DNA from: Kaistella carnis
GTDB taxonomy: Bacteria > Bacteroidota > Bacteroidia > Flavobacteriales > Weeksellaceae
Assembly: GCF_003860585.1 (NCBI RefSeq)
Contig: NZ_CP034159.1
Coordinates: 310,001-374,000, forward strand
Direction: 5' to 3'
DNA length: 64,000 nt
Each line of letters starts with the position of its first letter. The stretch's first letter is position 1. Of this stretch, positions 17,697 through 25,658 are shown in pieces. Position numbers and translations under genes: made by a program. Under the pieces are notes generated by a model. It had not been told where the DNA came from and searched no databases. It saw only the letters and a list, made by a program, of their open reading frames with translations.

Positions 17697-17815
17697 AAAT
17701 ACTAATGTAATTCGTAAAAAAATTCCCATTGTTTGAGCGCGTCACAATTTGTAATCGATGACCAATTTACGTATCGCGCGAGTTTTGGGGATTTTAGAAT
17801 TACATTATTATTTTT
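17697..17815. repeat. Long imperfect inverted repeat between scoB and a hydrolase gene
   Basis: The left arm (17697-17741) reads AATACTAATGTAATTC, a short A run, TTCCCA, then GAGCGCG. The right arm (17775-17815) reads CGCGCGAG, TTTTGGGGATTTT, then GAATTACATTATTATT. The arms are complementary with a few mismatches and a central spacer of about 33 bases. A smaller inverted repeat (TTGAATCG ... CGATTCAA, 17834-17858) follows. There is no ORF. It could be a MITE-like element, an interspersed repeat or a structured RNA. Confidence 0.5.
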
Positions 17816-17927
17816 AGCCGGAGTCTCCAAGCCTTGAATCGCAGATTCGCCGATTCAAAGAAAAAGTTAAAAATAAGTGAGGCAATTTTTGTTTATTTTG
17901 TTTCAAGACAAAAGAATAAGAAAAACA

Positions 17928-18671
17928 TTATTTCAAAATCTCTTTCAAAAACATCATCGTATGATTCCAGGCTCTTTTCGCCATTACTGCATTATAATCC
18001 GGCGATTTAGGATTTGTAAAAGTATGTTTCGAATTTGAATATGTAATAATCTGCCAATCGGCTTTCCCGTCATTCATTTCTTTTACCAACTGTGCATAAT
18101 CTTCAGGTTTCACACTTGCATCATCCGCTGGATGTTCCACCAGAATTTTTGCAGAAAGTGGTTCATTCATTCTCGCTGGATCTTTTGCCAAACCACCGTG
18201 AATTGATACTACGCCAACTATAGGAAGTTTTCCTCTTGCCGCTTCCAAAGCACCACTTCCACCAAAACAATAGCCAATTACTGCGATTTTCTCTGGATTA
18301 GCACCGCTTTTCTTTAATTGTTCCAGGGCTAATGAAATTCGTTTTTGGTAGGCTTTAAAGTCTTGTTTGTAATAACCTGCAACTTTCGCAGCCGAAGCGT
18401 TATCGGTGGGGATGTTTCCTTCACCATAAATATCTGCGATAAAAGCAATGTAACCTTGTTTCTCAAGATCTAAAGCAGCATTCCTGGCTTCATCATCAAT
18501 TCCTTTCCAGGCGGGTAAAATTAAAACTCCAGGAAGTTTCTTTCCAGCATTCGAAGTTACCAAACCACTGAGTTTTTGAGCGCCGTCCTGATAAGAAACC
18601 TTTTTAAGAGTCTGACTGAAGGTGAGTGTTGTTGACATAAAAAATATAGTTGCTAAAATTGAACGTATCAT
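17928..18671 (-). CDS. Secreted dienelactone hydrolase-family alpha/beta hydrolase
   Basis: 247 aa. The signal peptide is about 1-20 (MIRSILATIFFMSTTLTFSQ). An alpha/beta-hydrolase fold follows, with GVLILPAWKGIDDEARNAA, the nucleophile elbow GYCFGG (Cys about 133) as in dienelactone hydrolases, an acid in the VEHPADDASVKPEDY region, and a His in SKHTFTNP (about 217). It is expected in the periplasm, hydrolysing a small ester or lactone; the substrate is unknown. It stands alone: scoB is convergent and the cupin gene is divergent. Confidence 0.85.
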   Translation of the reverse strand: MIRSILATIFFMSTTLTFSQTLKKVSYQDGAQKLSGLVTSNAGKKLPGVLILPAWKGIDDEARNAALDLEKQGYIAFIADIYGEGNIPTDNASAAKVAGYYKQDFKAYQKRISLALEQLKKSGANPEKIAVIGYCFGGSGALEAARGKLPIVGVVSIHGGLAKDPARMNEPLSAKILVEHPADDASVKPEDYAQLVKEMNDGKADWQIITYSNSKHTFTNPKSPDYNAVMAKRAWNHTMMFLKEILK

Positions 18672-18770
18672 ATTTTTAAATTTTTTAAGATTAATTAAAT
18701 GTACGGAAAGAGATTCAAACGGAAATAAAATTTTAATTTGTAATTTTAAACTTCTTAAAAATAAATCAAG

Positions 18771-19130
18771 ATGTCAAAATATAAAATTCAAAAATCACCG
18801 TTCATTGTTCCGACAACTGACGGCAAACTCATCGAAGAAATCTGGGGAAACTCCACCGGAAATTCTGGTATTTCAATCGCACATATGGTGGCACCACCCA
18901 ACTGGAGTGAACCTTTTCAAACTCCTGAATTTGATGAATTCACGTATATCATCAAAGGCAAAAAACAATTTGAGATCGATGGAGAAATCGTAGTTTTAGA
19001 AACGGGACAAAGCATTCTCATTGAAAAAGGAGCAAGAGTTCGGTACAGCAATCCGTTTGAAAATCCTTGTGATTATCTGGCGATTTGCCTGCCTGCATTT
19101 TCTATGGATTTGGTAAATCGAGAAGATTAG
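18771..19130 (+). CDS. Single-domain cupin protein
   Basis: 119 aa. A cupin_2 beta-barrel is visible: APPNWSEPFQTPEFDEFTYIIKGKKQFEI (motif 1 region, 43-71, with fewer His than usual) and IEKGARVRYSNPFENPCDYLAICLPAF (motif 2 region). The metal-binding His residues of the classic motif are mostly absent, so it may bind a ligand without catalysis. It lies divergently from the hydrolase gene, with about 100 bases between the starts. Confidence 0.75.
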   Translation: MSKYKIQKSPFIVPTTDGKLIEEIWGNSTGNSGISIAHMVAPPNWSEPFQTPEFDEFTYIIKGKKQFEIDGEIVVLETGQSILIEKGARVRYSNPFENPCDYLAICLPAFSMDLVNRED

Positions 19131-19221
19131 TATTAAATACAATTTCATATGATCTCTGTTCTTAGAAATAGGGATTTTTTTTGGCTGATAAATGTCAGTT
19201 TCAGTTCCTAAGTTTAAAATT

Positions 19222-19229
19222 TATCTTTG
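19222..19229 (+). promoter_or_regulatory. Promoter -7 box of the B12-riboswitch transcript
   Basis: TATCTTTG matches TAnnTTTG. Transcription would begin about 15 bases before the riboswitch core. Confidence 0.5.
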
Positions 19230-19244
19230 CGACTGATAAAATAA

Positions 19245-19402
19245 GGTTGTAATCTGAAAAATTCAGATCACATTAATAGGGAATCAAGTTAAAATCTTGA
19301 GCTGTACCCGCAACTGTATGCTATAAAAAGTATTGTCATTTCGTGCCACTGATTCTACATTGGGAAGGCCGACAATTACCAGCAAGCCAGGAGACCTGCC
19401 TT
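19245..19402 (+). ncRNA. Cobalamin (B12) riboswitch
   Basis: The conserved core is present in order: an AATAGGGAATC block (about 19276-19286), the B12-box-like GAGCTGTACCCGCAACTGT (about 19299-19317), a variable arm, TGGGAAGGCC (about 19360-19369), and AGCAAGCCAGGAGACCTGCC (19381-19400). This is the adenosylcobalamin/cobalamin riboswitch consensus. About 140 bases follow before the ATG at 19543, including a small hairpin (ATCTCTT/AAGAGAT, about 19417-19438) that may be part of the expression platform. Cobalamin binding normally lowers expression of the downstream gene, here a T9SS-secreted leucine-rich-repeat protein. Confidence 0.92.
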
Positions 19403-19542
19403 ATTTTTATTAATAATCTCTTCGGGAAAAAAGAGATGTTGAACTGGGAAAACATTCTTGTTTTTTCTCGTCGTCGTTTTTATGTAAGACGATTTCAATA
19501 TTTCTTTTTTCTCCTTTTTATTGAATAATTAAATTTAGAAAT

Positions 19543-20640
19543 ATGAAAAAAGCATTATTGTTTTTATTCGTCGGAGGTTTCTTTTCGGCGCAAAATGTGG
19601 AGTTTACTGACATCAATTTTAAAAATGCCATCATCAAAGCCTATCCGGCTGTTGATGCCAACATAGACCACCAGATTTCTTTTGAAGAAGCAAAAACTTT
19701 GACTTCAATGAGAAACCTTGCAAGTTATCCGTTGATTACCAATGTAAAAGGTATTGAAGCTTTTATCAATCTAACTGAACTCAGTTTGACTCAAAAGGAT
19801 TTTAAAACCATTGATGTTTCTAAAAATACCAAACTTACCACTTTAAACCTACGCGAGAACAAATTGGCAGGAACATTAGATGTTAGTTCATTATCTGCAT
19901 TGAAAACTTTAGAATTGAATTCAAATGCTCTGGTTGAAGTTGTGCTGCCGCTTAATGGGAATATTGAAACGCTTTATATTAATGAGAATAAACTCACGGA
20001 AATTGACGTTAGAACACTCCCTAATCTGAAGAGGTTATTTTTAGTAAATAATCAAATTACTGTTTTGGATCTGTCACAGAACACTACTTTAGAACGTCTT
20101 CATATCGACAAAAATAAAGTAACAAATTTAGATTTGACTAATCTTACAAAACTGAACTGGATGTCTGTTAATGATAACTTATTGACAAATATAACTTTTC
20201 GCAACAATCCTGTGTTGAAAACGATTCTGGCCCAAAATAACAACATTGAAACCCTAAACTTTCAAGATGGTTTTACAAATGGTTTAACGCTAATCAATCT
20301 GACCGGAAATGCAACTTTCTCTAAAATAATTAAAGATTGTAATGATACTTTGCCGTCCAATGTTTCAGTACCAATTCAGGACAACTGTATTTTAGGAACT
20401 AAGAGTGAAATATTAAATTCTGTCAAGTTTTATCCAAATCCAGTGACTGATCAAATTTATTTTTCGGAAAATTTGGAGATCGAAAATTATCAGATTCTGA
20501 ATGTAGAAGGCAAAGTGGTGAGAAGTGAAAATGCACTAGATGTAAAATCTCTTGAGGTTTCTACTTTAGAAAAAGGGTTTTATCTTTTGAAATTACAAAC
20601 GAAAAAAGGAGAACTCGTTCATCGATTCATTAAAAATTAA
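19543..20640 (+). CDS. T9SS-exported leucine-rich-repeat protein under B12 control
   Basis: 365 aa. The signal peptide is about 1-17 (ending FFSAQ). Residues 35-50 hold an EF-hand-like loop (DANIDHQISFEEA). From about 65 to 260 there are about eight LRRs of 20-22 residues (L.TL.L..N.L...D.S, for instance LTTLNLRENKLAG and LKRLFLVNNQITVLDL). The last 70 residues are a T9SS sorting domain (VKFYPNPVTDQI ... EKGFYLLKL). The protein should be displayed on or released from the cell surface. The gene is the only one behind a cobalamin riboswitch and ends in a strong terminator. That points to a role in capturing or handling corrinoids, although no LRR role in B12 uptake is known to me. Confidence 0.88.
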   Translation: MKKALLFLFVGGFFSAQNVEFTDINFKNAIIKAYPAVDANIDHQISFEEAKTLTSMRNLASYPLITNVKGIEAFINLTELSLTQKDFKTIDVSKNTKLTTLNLRENKLAGTLDVSSLSALKTLELNSNALVEVVLPLNGNIETLYINENKLTEIDVRTLPNLKRLFLVNNQITVLDLSQNTTLERLHIDKNKVTNLDLTNLTKLNWMSVNDNLLTNITFRNNPVLKTILAQNNNIETLNFQDGFTNGLTLINLTGNATFSKIIKDCNDTLPSNVSVPIQDNCILGTKSEILNSVKFYPNPVTDQIYFSENLEIENYQILNVEGKVVRSENALDVKSLEVSTLEKGFYLLKLQTKKGELVHRFIKN

Positions 20641-20652
20641 ATAAGTTTATCA

Positions 20653-20690
20653 AAAATGCCAAGGTTCATCAACTTTGGCATTTTATTTTT
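20653..20690 (+). terminator. Terminator of the LRR gene
   Basis: 14-bp stem (AAAATGCCAAGGTT/AACTTTGGCATTTT, one G-U pair) with a 4-nt loop, then TATTTTTT. The T tail touches the stop codon of the convergent HAD gene, so it may serve both. Confidence 0.8.
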
Positions 20691-21301
20691 TAAAACTGAA
20701 TTCCTAAATCTCTCATTTCCTTTTCCAAATCCGTATCTTCTTTAATATGAATACAGATAAATCCTAAGCTTTTAGCGACTTCAATATTTTTGGCGTTATC
20801 ATCAATAAAGACTGATTCTTCGGCTTTGATCTGATAACGTTCCAATAAAACTTCCCAAATCGCTGGATCTGGTTTAATGAGTTTTTCAGTTCCGGAAACC
20901 ACAATTTTACCTTCGAATATGTTAAAGAAATCATAGTTTTCCAAAGCGTACGGAAAAGTTTCTGCCGACCAGTTCGTCAATCCGAAAAGCTCATATTTTG
21001 AATGTTCTAATTTTCGCAGAACTTCAACATTATGAGGAATATCAGACTTCAACATCGTCGTCCAGTTGTCGTAATATGCCCGAATTTCTTTTTCCCATTC
21101 CGGATGTTTTGCGACCTGAATTTCTGTGCCTTCTGCTAAAGTTCTGCCGCGATCCTGTTCTGCATTCCATTCATCTGTCGCAATGTTTTTCAGGAAATGC
21201 TCCATCTTTTCATCATCGTTAAAATGATCTTTAAAAAAATAGCGCGGATTCCAATCCATTACCACGCCGCCGAAATCGAAAATAATATTTTTAATGCTCA
21301 T
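20690..21301 (-). CDS. HAD-superfamily hydrolase (subfamily IA, YihX/epoxide-hydrolase-N type)
   Basis: 203 aa. Motif I is IIFDFGGVVMDW (nucleophile Asp about 9; the second Asp is Gly, as in the YihX-like group). Motif II is FGLTNWS, motif III Lys lies in EKLIKPDPAIW, and motif IV is ESVFIDDNAKNI. It is a cytosolic phosphatase or dehalogenase of unknown substrate, with a small cap domain at about 15-90. The gene starts 10 bases after the NhaC antiporter gene and is probably cotranscribed with it. Confidence 0.88.
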   Translation of the reverse strand: MSIKNIIFDFGGVVMDWNPRYFFKDHFNDDEKMEHFLKNIATDEWNAEQDRGRTLAEGTEIQVAKHPEWEKEIRAYYDNWTTMLKSDIPHNVEVLRKLEHSKYELFGLTNWSAETFPYALENYDFFNIFEGKIVVSGTEKLIKPDPAIWEVLLERYQIKAEESVFIDDNAKNIEVAKSLGFICIHIKEDTDLEKEMRDLGIQF

Positions 21302-21311
21302 TAATTTTACT

Positions 21312-22625
21312 TTAAATTTTTGTTTTGCTTAACGTTAATTTTTTAGTGTTTTTAAATATGATTGAACCCAAAGTAATCACCAAAAGAAGATGCAGGTAGA
21401 AAGAATTCAGAACCAAATCGGTGTAACTCATTTTAAAATTACTTAAAGAAATCAAAATCAATATTTGGGCGCCGTAAGGAATAATCCCCTGAACATAACA
21501 TGCAAATATATCAAGCACCGATGCGCTTTCCTGTGGTTTTAATTCATACTTGTCGGTGATTTCTTTTGAGACTTTTCCGGAGATTAAAATGGCAATGGTG
21601 TTATTGGCAACGCAAAAATTGGCCACACTTACCAAACCGCCGATTCCTAATAAAGCGGTTTTCTTTGAACTGATTATTTTATTGATATTTCTGAGTAGGA
21701 AATTAATTCCGCCCGCCTTTTCAACCAAGGCTGCTAGACCGCCTGTAAGAAGCGACAGTAAAAATATTTCGGTCATGCTCGTAAATCCTTCATAAGTGTT
21801 TTTTGCGAACTCCATTAAACCAAACGTTCCATAACCCATTCCTAAAACTCCGGCGAAAAGCAATCCTGAAAATAGGACTACGAAAACATTAATGCCGATG
21901 ATAGAAAGCGCAATAACCAGTAAGTAGGGAAGGATCAGCATGAAATTGAAATCCTTTTGTTCCATAATAACGGAAGTCGGTTCCTGATTGAATCCTATCA
22001 AAACAAAAATGAGAATGGCAACTAACGCCGCCGGAAGCGCGAGTTTAAAATTGGCTCTGAATTTATCTTTCATGTCACAGCCCATACTTTGAGTGGCTGC
22101 AATCGTGGTATCGGAAATCACGGAAAGATTATCTCCAAATATCGCTCCCGAAAGCAAAGCCGCGCCAATTAAACCGAGCGGAGAACCACTTTTTTCTGCC
22201 AGATCAATAACAATCGGTCCCAAAGTAACAATCGAGCCAACCGACGTCCCGGAAGCGAAAGACAGAAAAGACGCAATCACAAAAATCCCAACCGGAAAAT
22301 ACGCTGCCGAAATATAATTTAAACCGAGATTAACGATGGTATCTACACTTCCGGTGGCTTTTGAAACGGTGGCAAATGCGCCGGCTAAAAGGTAAATGAT
22401 GCACATGGTCAATATTTTACCATCGCCACAACCTTTTAAAAAAGTATCGATTTTTTCATTCACTTTACCTTTGAGTAAAATAAACGCGGAGACAATTCCA
22501 ATTAAGGCGGCGACAGGAGAGGGCAAAGCGTAGAAATCATTATTGTAAATACCTGCTCCCAAGAAAACAAATACGAAGATCAGTAAAGGAATGATGGCAG
22601 TAAAAGAGCCGTTCGTTTTAGTCAT
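21312..22625 (-). CDS. NhaC-family Na+/H+ antiporter
   Basis: 437 aa with about 11-12 hydrophobic helices. NhaC-like blocks: FASGTSVGSIVTLGPI, GAIFGDNLSVISDTTIAATQSMGCD, and ANNTIAILISGKVSKEIT. It should exchange Na+ (or an amine/organic anion) for protons at the inner membrane. The ATG lies 4 bases downstream of a TAnnTTTG box (22637-22630), so the mRNA is predicted to be leaderless. The HAD gene follows in the same operon. Confidence 0.88.
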   Translation of the reverse strand: MTKTNGSFTAIIPLLIFVFVFLGAGIYNNDFYALPSPVAALIGIVSAFILLKGKVNEKIDTFLKGCGDGKILTMCIIYLLAGAFATVSKATGSVDTIVNLGLNYISAAYFPVGIFVIASFLSFASGTSVGSIVTLGPIVIDLAEKSGSPLGLIGAALLSGAIFGDNLSVISDTTIAATQSMGCDMKDKFRANFKLALPAALVAILIFVLIGFNQEPTSVIMEQKDFNFMLILPYLLVIALSIIGINVFVVLFSGLLFAGVLGMGYGTFGLMEFAKNTYEGFTSMTEIFLLSLLTGGLAALVEKAGGINFLLRNINKIISSKKTALLGIGGLVSVANFCVANNTIAILISGKVSKEITDKYELKPQESASVLDIFACYVQGIIPYGAQILILISLSNFKMSYTDLVLNSFYLHLLLVITLGSIIFKNTKKLTLSKTKI

Positions 22626-22629
22626 GGTG

Positions 22630-22637
22630 CAAAACTA
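22630..22637 (-). promoter_or_regulatory. -7 promoter box abutting the nhaC start codon
   Basis: TAGTTTTG on the minus strand, then CACC and ATG at 22625. The spacing is identical to that at 3224, 56539 and 63088. Confidence 0.45.
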
Positions 22638-22720
22638 AGGCTCAAAATATCAAAAAGCAACTGTTGGTGAAAGGAATAATCAATAAAGATTGTTAGACTA
22701 GAACGCAATATAAATTTTGA

Positions 22721-23155
22721 TTAAAATTCACCCTTGTAAAATTCGTATTTTCCATCAATGAATTTGGCGGAAATATGGTGCAGACCATTACTCAGAATAA
22801 TTTCTTCTGCATTTAAAATAGAATTATATCGGGCAGTTTGTTCAAACGTTTTTTCAGTCAGTTTGATGTGTGGCGCTTTGCATTCGACCAAAATTTTAGC
22901 CACCGTTTTTTCGGTGACCAACAGATCAATTCTCTTTGTCGTTCCGTTTAAAACCAACTTTTTTTCTAAAATTAAGGAGGACAGATTTCGACCTTTAATG
23001 AAGTGAAAATAATGCACCCAATGTTGGCGTACCCATTCTTCGGGCGTAAGCAGGAACCAGGACTTTCGAACCAAATCATAAATAAAAAACTTATCTTTGT
23101 CTCTCTTGATTTGAAAGTCAAAATCCTCATTAAAATTCAGTTTCGGAAGTTCCAT
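22721..23155 (-). CDS. Type I restriction HsdR N-terminal-like nuclease-fold protein
   Basis: 144 aa. It looks like the isolated HSDR_N PD-(D/E)XK domain: RIDLLVTEKTVAKILVECKAPHIKLTE (about 75-101) contains the D ... E-x-K core, and WVRQHWVHYF precedes it. No helicase follows. It stands divergently from holA with only 2 bases between the start codons, an arrangement I recall from several Bacteroidota genomes. A role in defence or in DNA repair/replication is equally possible. Confidence 0.75.
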   Translation of the reverse strand: MELPKLNFNEDFDFQIKRDKDKFFIYDLVRKSWFLLTPEEWVRQHWVHYFHFIKGRNLSSLILEKKLVLNGTTKRIDLLVTEKTVAKILVECKAPHIKLTEKTFEQTARYNSILNAEEIILSNGLHHISAKFIDGKYEFYKGEF

Positions 23156-23157
23156 TT

Positions 23158-24195
23158 ATGAAAGAATTAGATTTAATCCTCAAAAATATTAAAAATAAAG
23201 AGTTTCTGCCTATTTATTTTTTCCATGGCGAAGAACCTTATTTTATGGATGTAGCTTTAAAAGCTTTTGAAAATGAAGTACTGGAGGAAGATGAAAAAGC
23301 CTTTAATCAAACGGTGGTTTACGGAAAAGATACCACGTTTTCCGAAGTCCTTTCTTTAGCGCGACAGTTCCCCATGATGGGCGACAAGCAAGTCATTATT
23401 GTCAAAGAAGCGCAAGACATTATTCTTACAGAAGCGGAGTCTGCCGCCTTAAAACAGTATGTCGATAACCCCATAGAATCTACGCTTTTAGTCATCGCTT
23501 ATAAATATAAGAAGGTAGATTCGCGCAAAGCATTCATCAAAACGCTCAGCCAAAAAAAGATGCTTTTTCTAAGCGAAAAAGTAAAAGAATACAACGTACC
23601 GAAATGGATTGAAAACGAGATCAGAAACCTCGGAATTAAAGCCCAGCCCAATATTCCACCCTTGCTTTCTCAGTATTTAGGCACCGATCTGTCCCGTATT
23701 TCCAACGAACTTCAGAAACTGAAAATGATTCTAAAGGAAGGCGAAGTTCTAGATGCTAAAATCATTGAAACAAATATCGGAATCAGCAAAGATTTCAACG
23801 TGTTCGAATTGATTAAAGCACTCGGGAAAAAGGATGAAGTCAACGCCTTTAAAATCGCGCATTTTATCGGGAAATCGCCAAAAGCAAACCCTTTTGTGAT
23901 GACGACCGGAAATTTGTACACCTTCTTTTCCAACCTCATTATCTTTCACACGATGGTCGGACAGTCGCCTCAAAATCAAGCTACAGCGATGGGGATTAAT
24001 CCTTATTTCTTAAAAGATTATGCCGAAGCAGCCCGATTTTATAACCTCAAAAATTGTACGCGAGCCATTTCTATTTTACGGGAAATCGACATGAAAAGCA
24101 AGGGTTTAGGCGCAATTAATATGACGGACGGGGAGCTTTTAAAAGAGATGGTGTATAAAATTTTGCACATTGATCAATACAAGGTAAAGCTCTAA
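23158..24195 (+). CDS. holA: DNA polymerase III subunit delta
   Basis: 345 aa, typical length. The AAA+-like clamp-loader wrench fold is seen: FLPIYFFHGEEPYFMDVAL (about 16-34), LARQFPMMGDKQVIIVKEAQ, LLVIAYKYKKVD, and ISKDFNVFELIKALGKKD in domain III. HolA opens the beta clamp for loading. The ATG is 2 bases from the divergent HsdR_N-like gene start, so each promoter must lie inside the other's coding region. Confidence 0.92.
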   Translation: MKELDLILKNIKNKEFLPIYFFHGEEPYFMDVALKAFENEVLEEDEKAFNQTVVYGKDTTFSEVLSLARQFPMMGDKQVIIVKEAQDIILTEAESAALKQYVDNPIESTLLVIAYKYKKVDSRKAFIKTLSQKKMLFLSEKVKEYNVPKWIENEIRNLGIKAQPNIPPLLSQYLGTDLSRISNELQKLKMILKEGEVLDAKIIETNIGISKDFNVFELIKALGKKDEVNAFKIAHFIGKSPKANPFVMTTGNLYTFFSNLIIFHTMVGQSPQNQATAMGINPYFLKDYAEAARFYNLKNCTRAISILREIDMKSKGLGAINMTDGELLKEMVYKILHIDQYKVKL

Positions 24196-24208
24196 ATTTT
24201 TATTTTTT

Positions 24209-24296
24209 GGGCGACAATTTTCCGCCTTCCATTCCCGCTTTTTTGTTCCACCTCTTTCCACAAAAAGAGCTCCATTCAAGTCGGGTCGCAGGGGGG
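24209..24296 (+). repeat. GC-rich intergenic element, shorter version
   Basis: It starts with GGGCG, contains the arm CTTTTTTG ... CAAAAAGAG (about 24239-24269), and ends TCGGGTCGCAGGGG. The plan is the same as the longer element at 10147-10290. It lies directly behind holA. The rest of the interval to 24537 is AT-rich with a short tract of AACCTTAAACTCAACC-type repeats before trxB; I see no gene in it. Confidence 0.35.
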
Positions 24297-24537
24297 ATTT
24301 TCTTTCACGCACTTTTTATAAAATGACATTTCGGGCATTTTTACAGTGATAAATATCGTCATATCAAAACTCTTTCATCGCTTCATATTGATTATAGAAT
24401 ATACCGTCGAACTTTTAATAAAATGAATACGGTATTTTTAGTCATTGACAAAATTCATCACCAAAAGCTTCCTTACCCCAAAATAAATCCCGATTTTTGA
24501 AAACTCAAAACCTTAAACTCAACCTTAACTTTTTTTA

Positions 24538-25479
24538 ATGGAAGAAAATATTTTAGACTGTGTTATTATTGGCTCCGGACCTGCGGGATTTACAGCCGCA
24601 ATTTACGCTGCCAGAGCAGACTTAAAACCAGAATTATTTACAGGCCTGGAACCGGGCGGACAATTAACAACAACTACTGAAGTCGATAATTTCCCGGGCT
24701 ATCCGAGCGGAATTACAGGTCCGGAAATGATGATGGATCTGCAAAAACAAGCCGAACGATTTGAAACCAAAGTTCATTATGAAATGATCACAAAAGCTGA
24801 ATTCTCTACAGAAGTTGGCGGTGTTCATAAATTATGGGCAGGAAACAGAGAGATCTTGGCAAGAACCGTGATTATTTCTACGGGTGCCACTGCAAAATAT
24901 TTAGGTTTAGACGACGAAAAAAAATACATGGGCGGTGGTGTTTCTGCGTGTGCTACGTGTGACGGATTTTTCTACAAAGGCAAAGATGTTATTGTCGTTG
25001 GTGCCGGAGATACGGCTGCAGAAGAAGCAACCTATTTGGCAAAATTGGTGAATAAAGTGACCATGTTGGTGCGCAAAGATTACATGAGAGCTTCAAAAGC
25101 CATGCTTCACCGCGTGAGCAATACGCCCAATATTGAAGTGAAATTTAATCACGAGTTGATCGGCATTGAAGGAGAAAACAATCTTGTGGAAAGGGGAGTC
25201 GTCATCAATAATCTAACTCAGGAAAAATCAACGATCGATGTTCACGGAATTTTTATTGCCATCGGACATAAACCAAATACTGAGATTTTCAAAGGCCAGA
25301 TCGATTTGGATGAAAACGGATATATCAATACCATTCCAGGAACCTCTAAAACCAACTTGCCCGGAGTTTTTGCGGTAGGAGATGTTCAGGACAGTCATTA
25401 CCGCCAGGCGATTACCGCTGCAGGAAGTGGTTGTATGGGCGCTATGGATGCTGAGAAATATTTGGGAGAATTGGTGTAA
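24538..25479 (+). CDS. trxB: Thioredoxin-disulfide reductase
   Basis: 313 aa. FAD motif IIGSGPAGFTAAIYAARA (about 10-27), redox-active CATC (about 138-141, in SACATCDGFFY), NADPH-binding GAGDTAAEEA, and the closing FAD block GVFAVGDVQD. It uses NADPH to reduce thioredoxin in the cytosol. The length and all motifs are normal. The ATG at 24538 fits the family (MEENILDCVIIGSGP). Confidence 0.97.
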   Translation: MEENILDCVIIGSGPAGFTAAIYAARADLKPELFTGLEPGGQLTTTTEVDNFPGYPSGITGPEMMMDLQKQAERFETKVHYEMITKAEFSTEVGGVHKLWAGNREILARTVIISTGATAKYLGLDDEKKYMGGGVSACATCDGFFYKGKDVIVVGAGDTAAEEATYLAKLVNKVTMLVRKDYMRASKAMLHRVSNTPNIEVKFNHELIGIEGENNLVERGVVINNLTQEKSTIDVHGIFIAIGHKPNTEIFKGQIDLDENGYINTIPGTSKTNLPGVFAVGDVQDSHYRQAITAAGSGCMGAMDAEKYLGELV

Positions 25480-25507
25480 CGAAGAATGCATAAGTGAGAA
25501 GAACAAA

Positions 25508-25563
25508 GTAAAAAGAGCCAGGTAAAAAGAGCCAAGTAAAAAGAGCCAGGTAAAAAGAGCCAG
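25508..25563 (+). repeat. Tandem repeat, four 14-bp units
   Basis: Four head-to-tail copies of GTAAAAAGAGCCAG (the second ends in A), followed by a partial fifth. It sits 29 bases after trxB. Perfect short tandem repeats like this change copy number by slippage. The remaining bases to crcB are low-complexity (CCTAAAACCCAACACC type) with no gene. Confidence 0.85.
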
Positions 25564-25658
25564 GTAAAAATTGTAGAAAACCCCGGTGAATTTGTTTGCC
25601 TAACTTTCTACAACCTAATACCTAAAACCCAACACCTAACATCTAACAATTTCCACTC

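Noticed and set aside
19343..19528. Open frame of 61 codons over the region behind the cupin gene
   Set aside because: It lies inside the cobalamin riboswitch and its expression platform; the codon content is not protein-like.
25508..25563. CRISPR array
   Set aside because: The 14-bp units are contiguous without spacers and no cas genes are present in the window.
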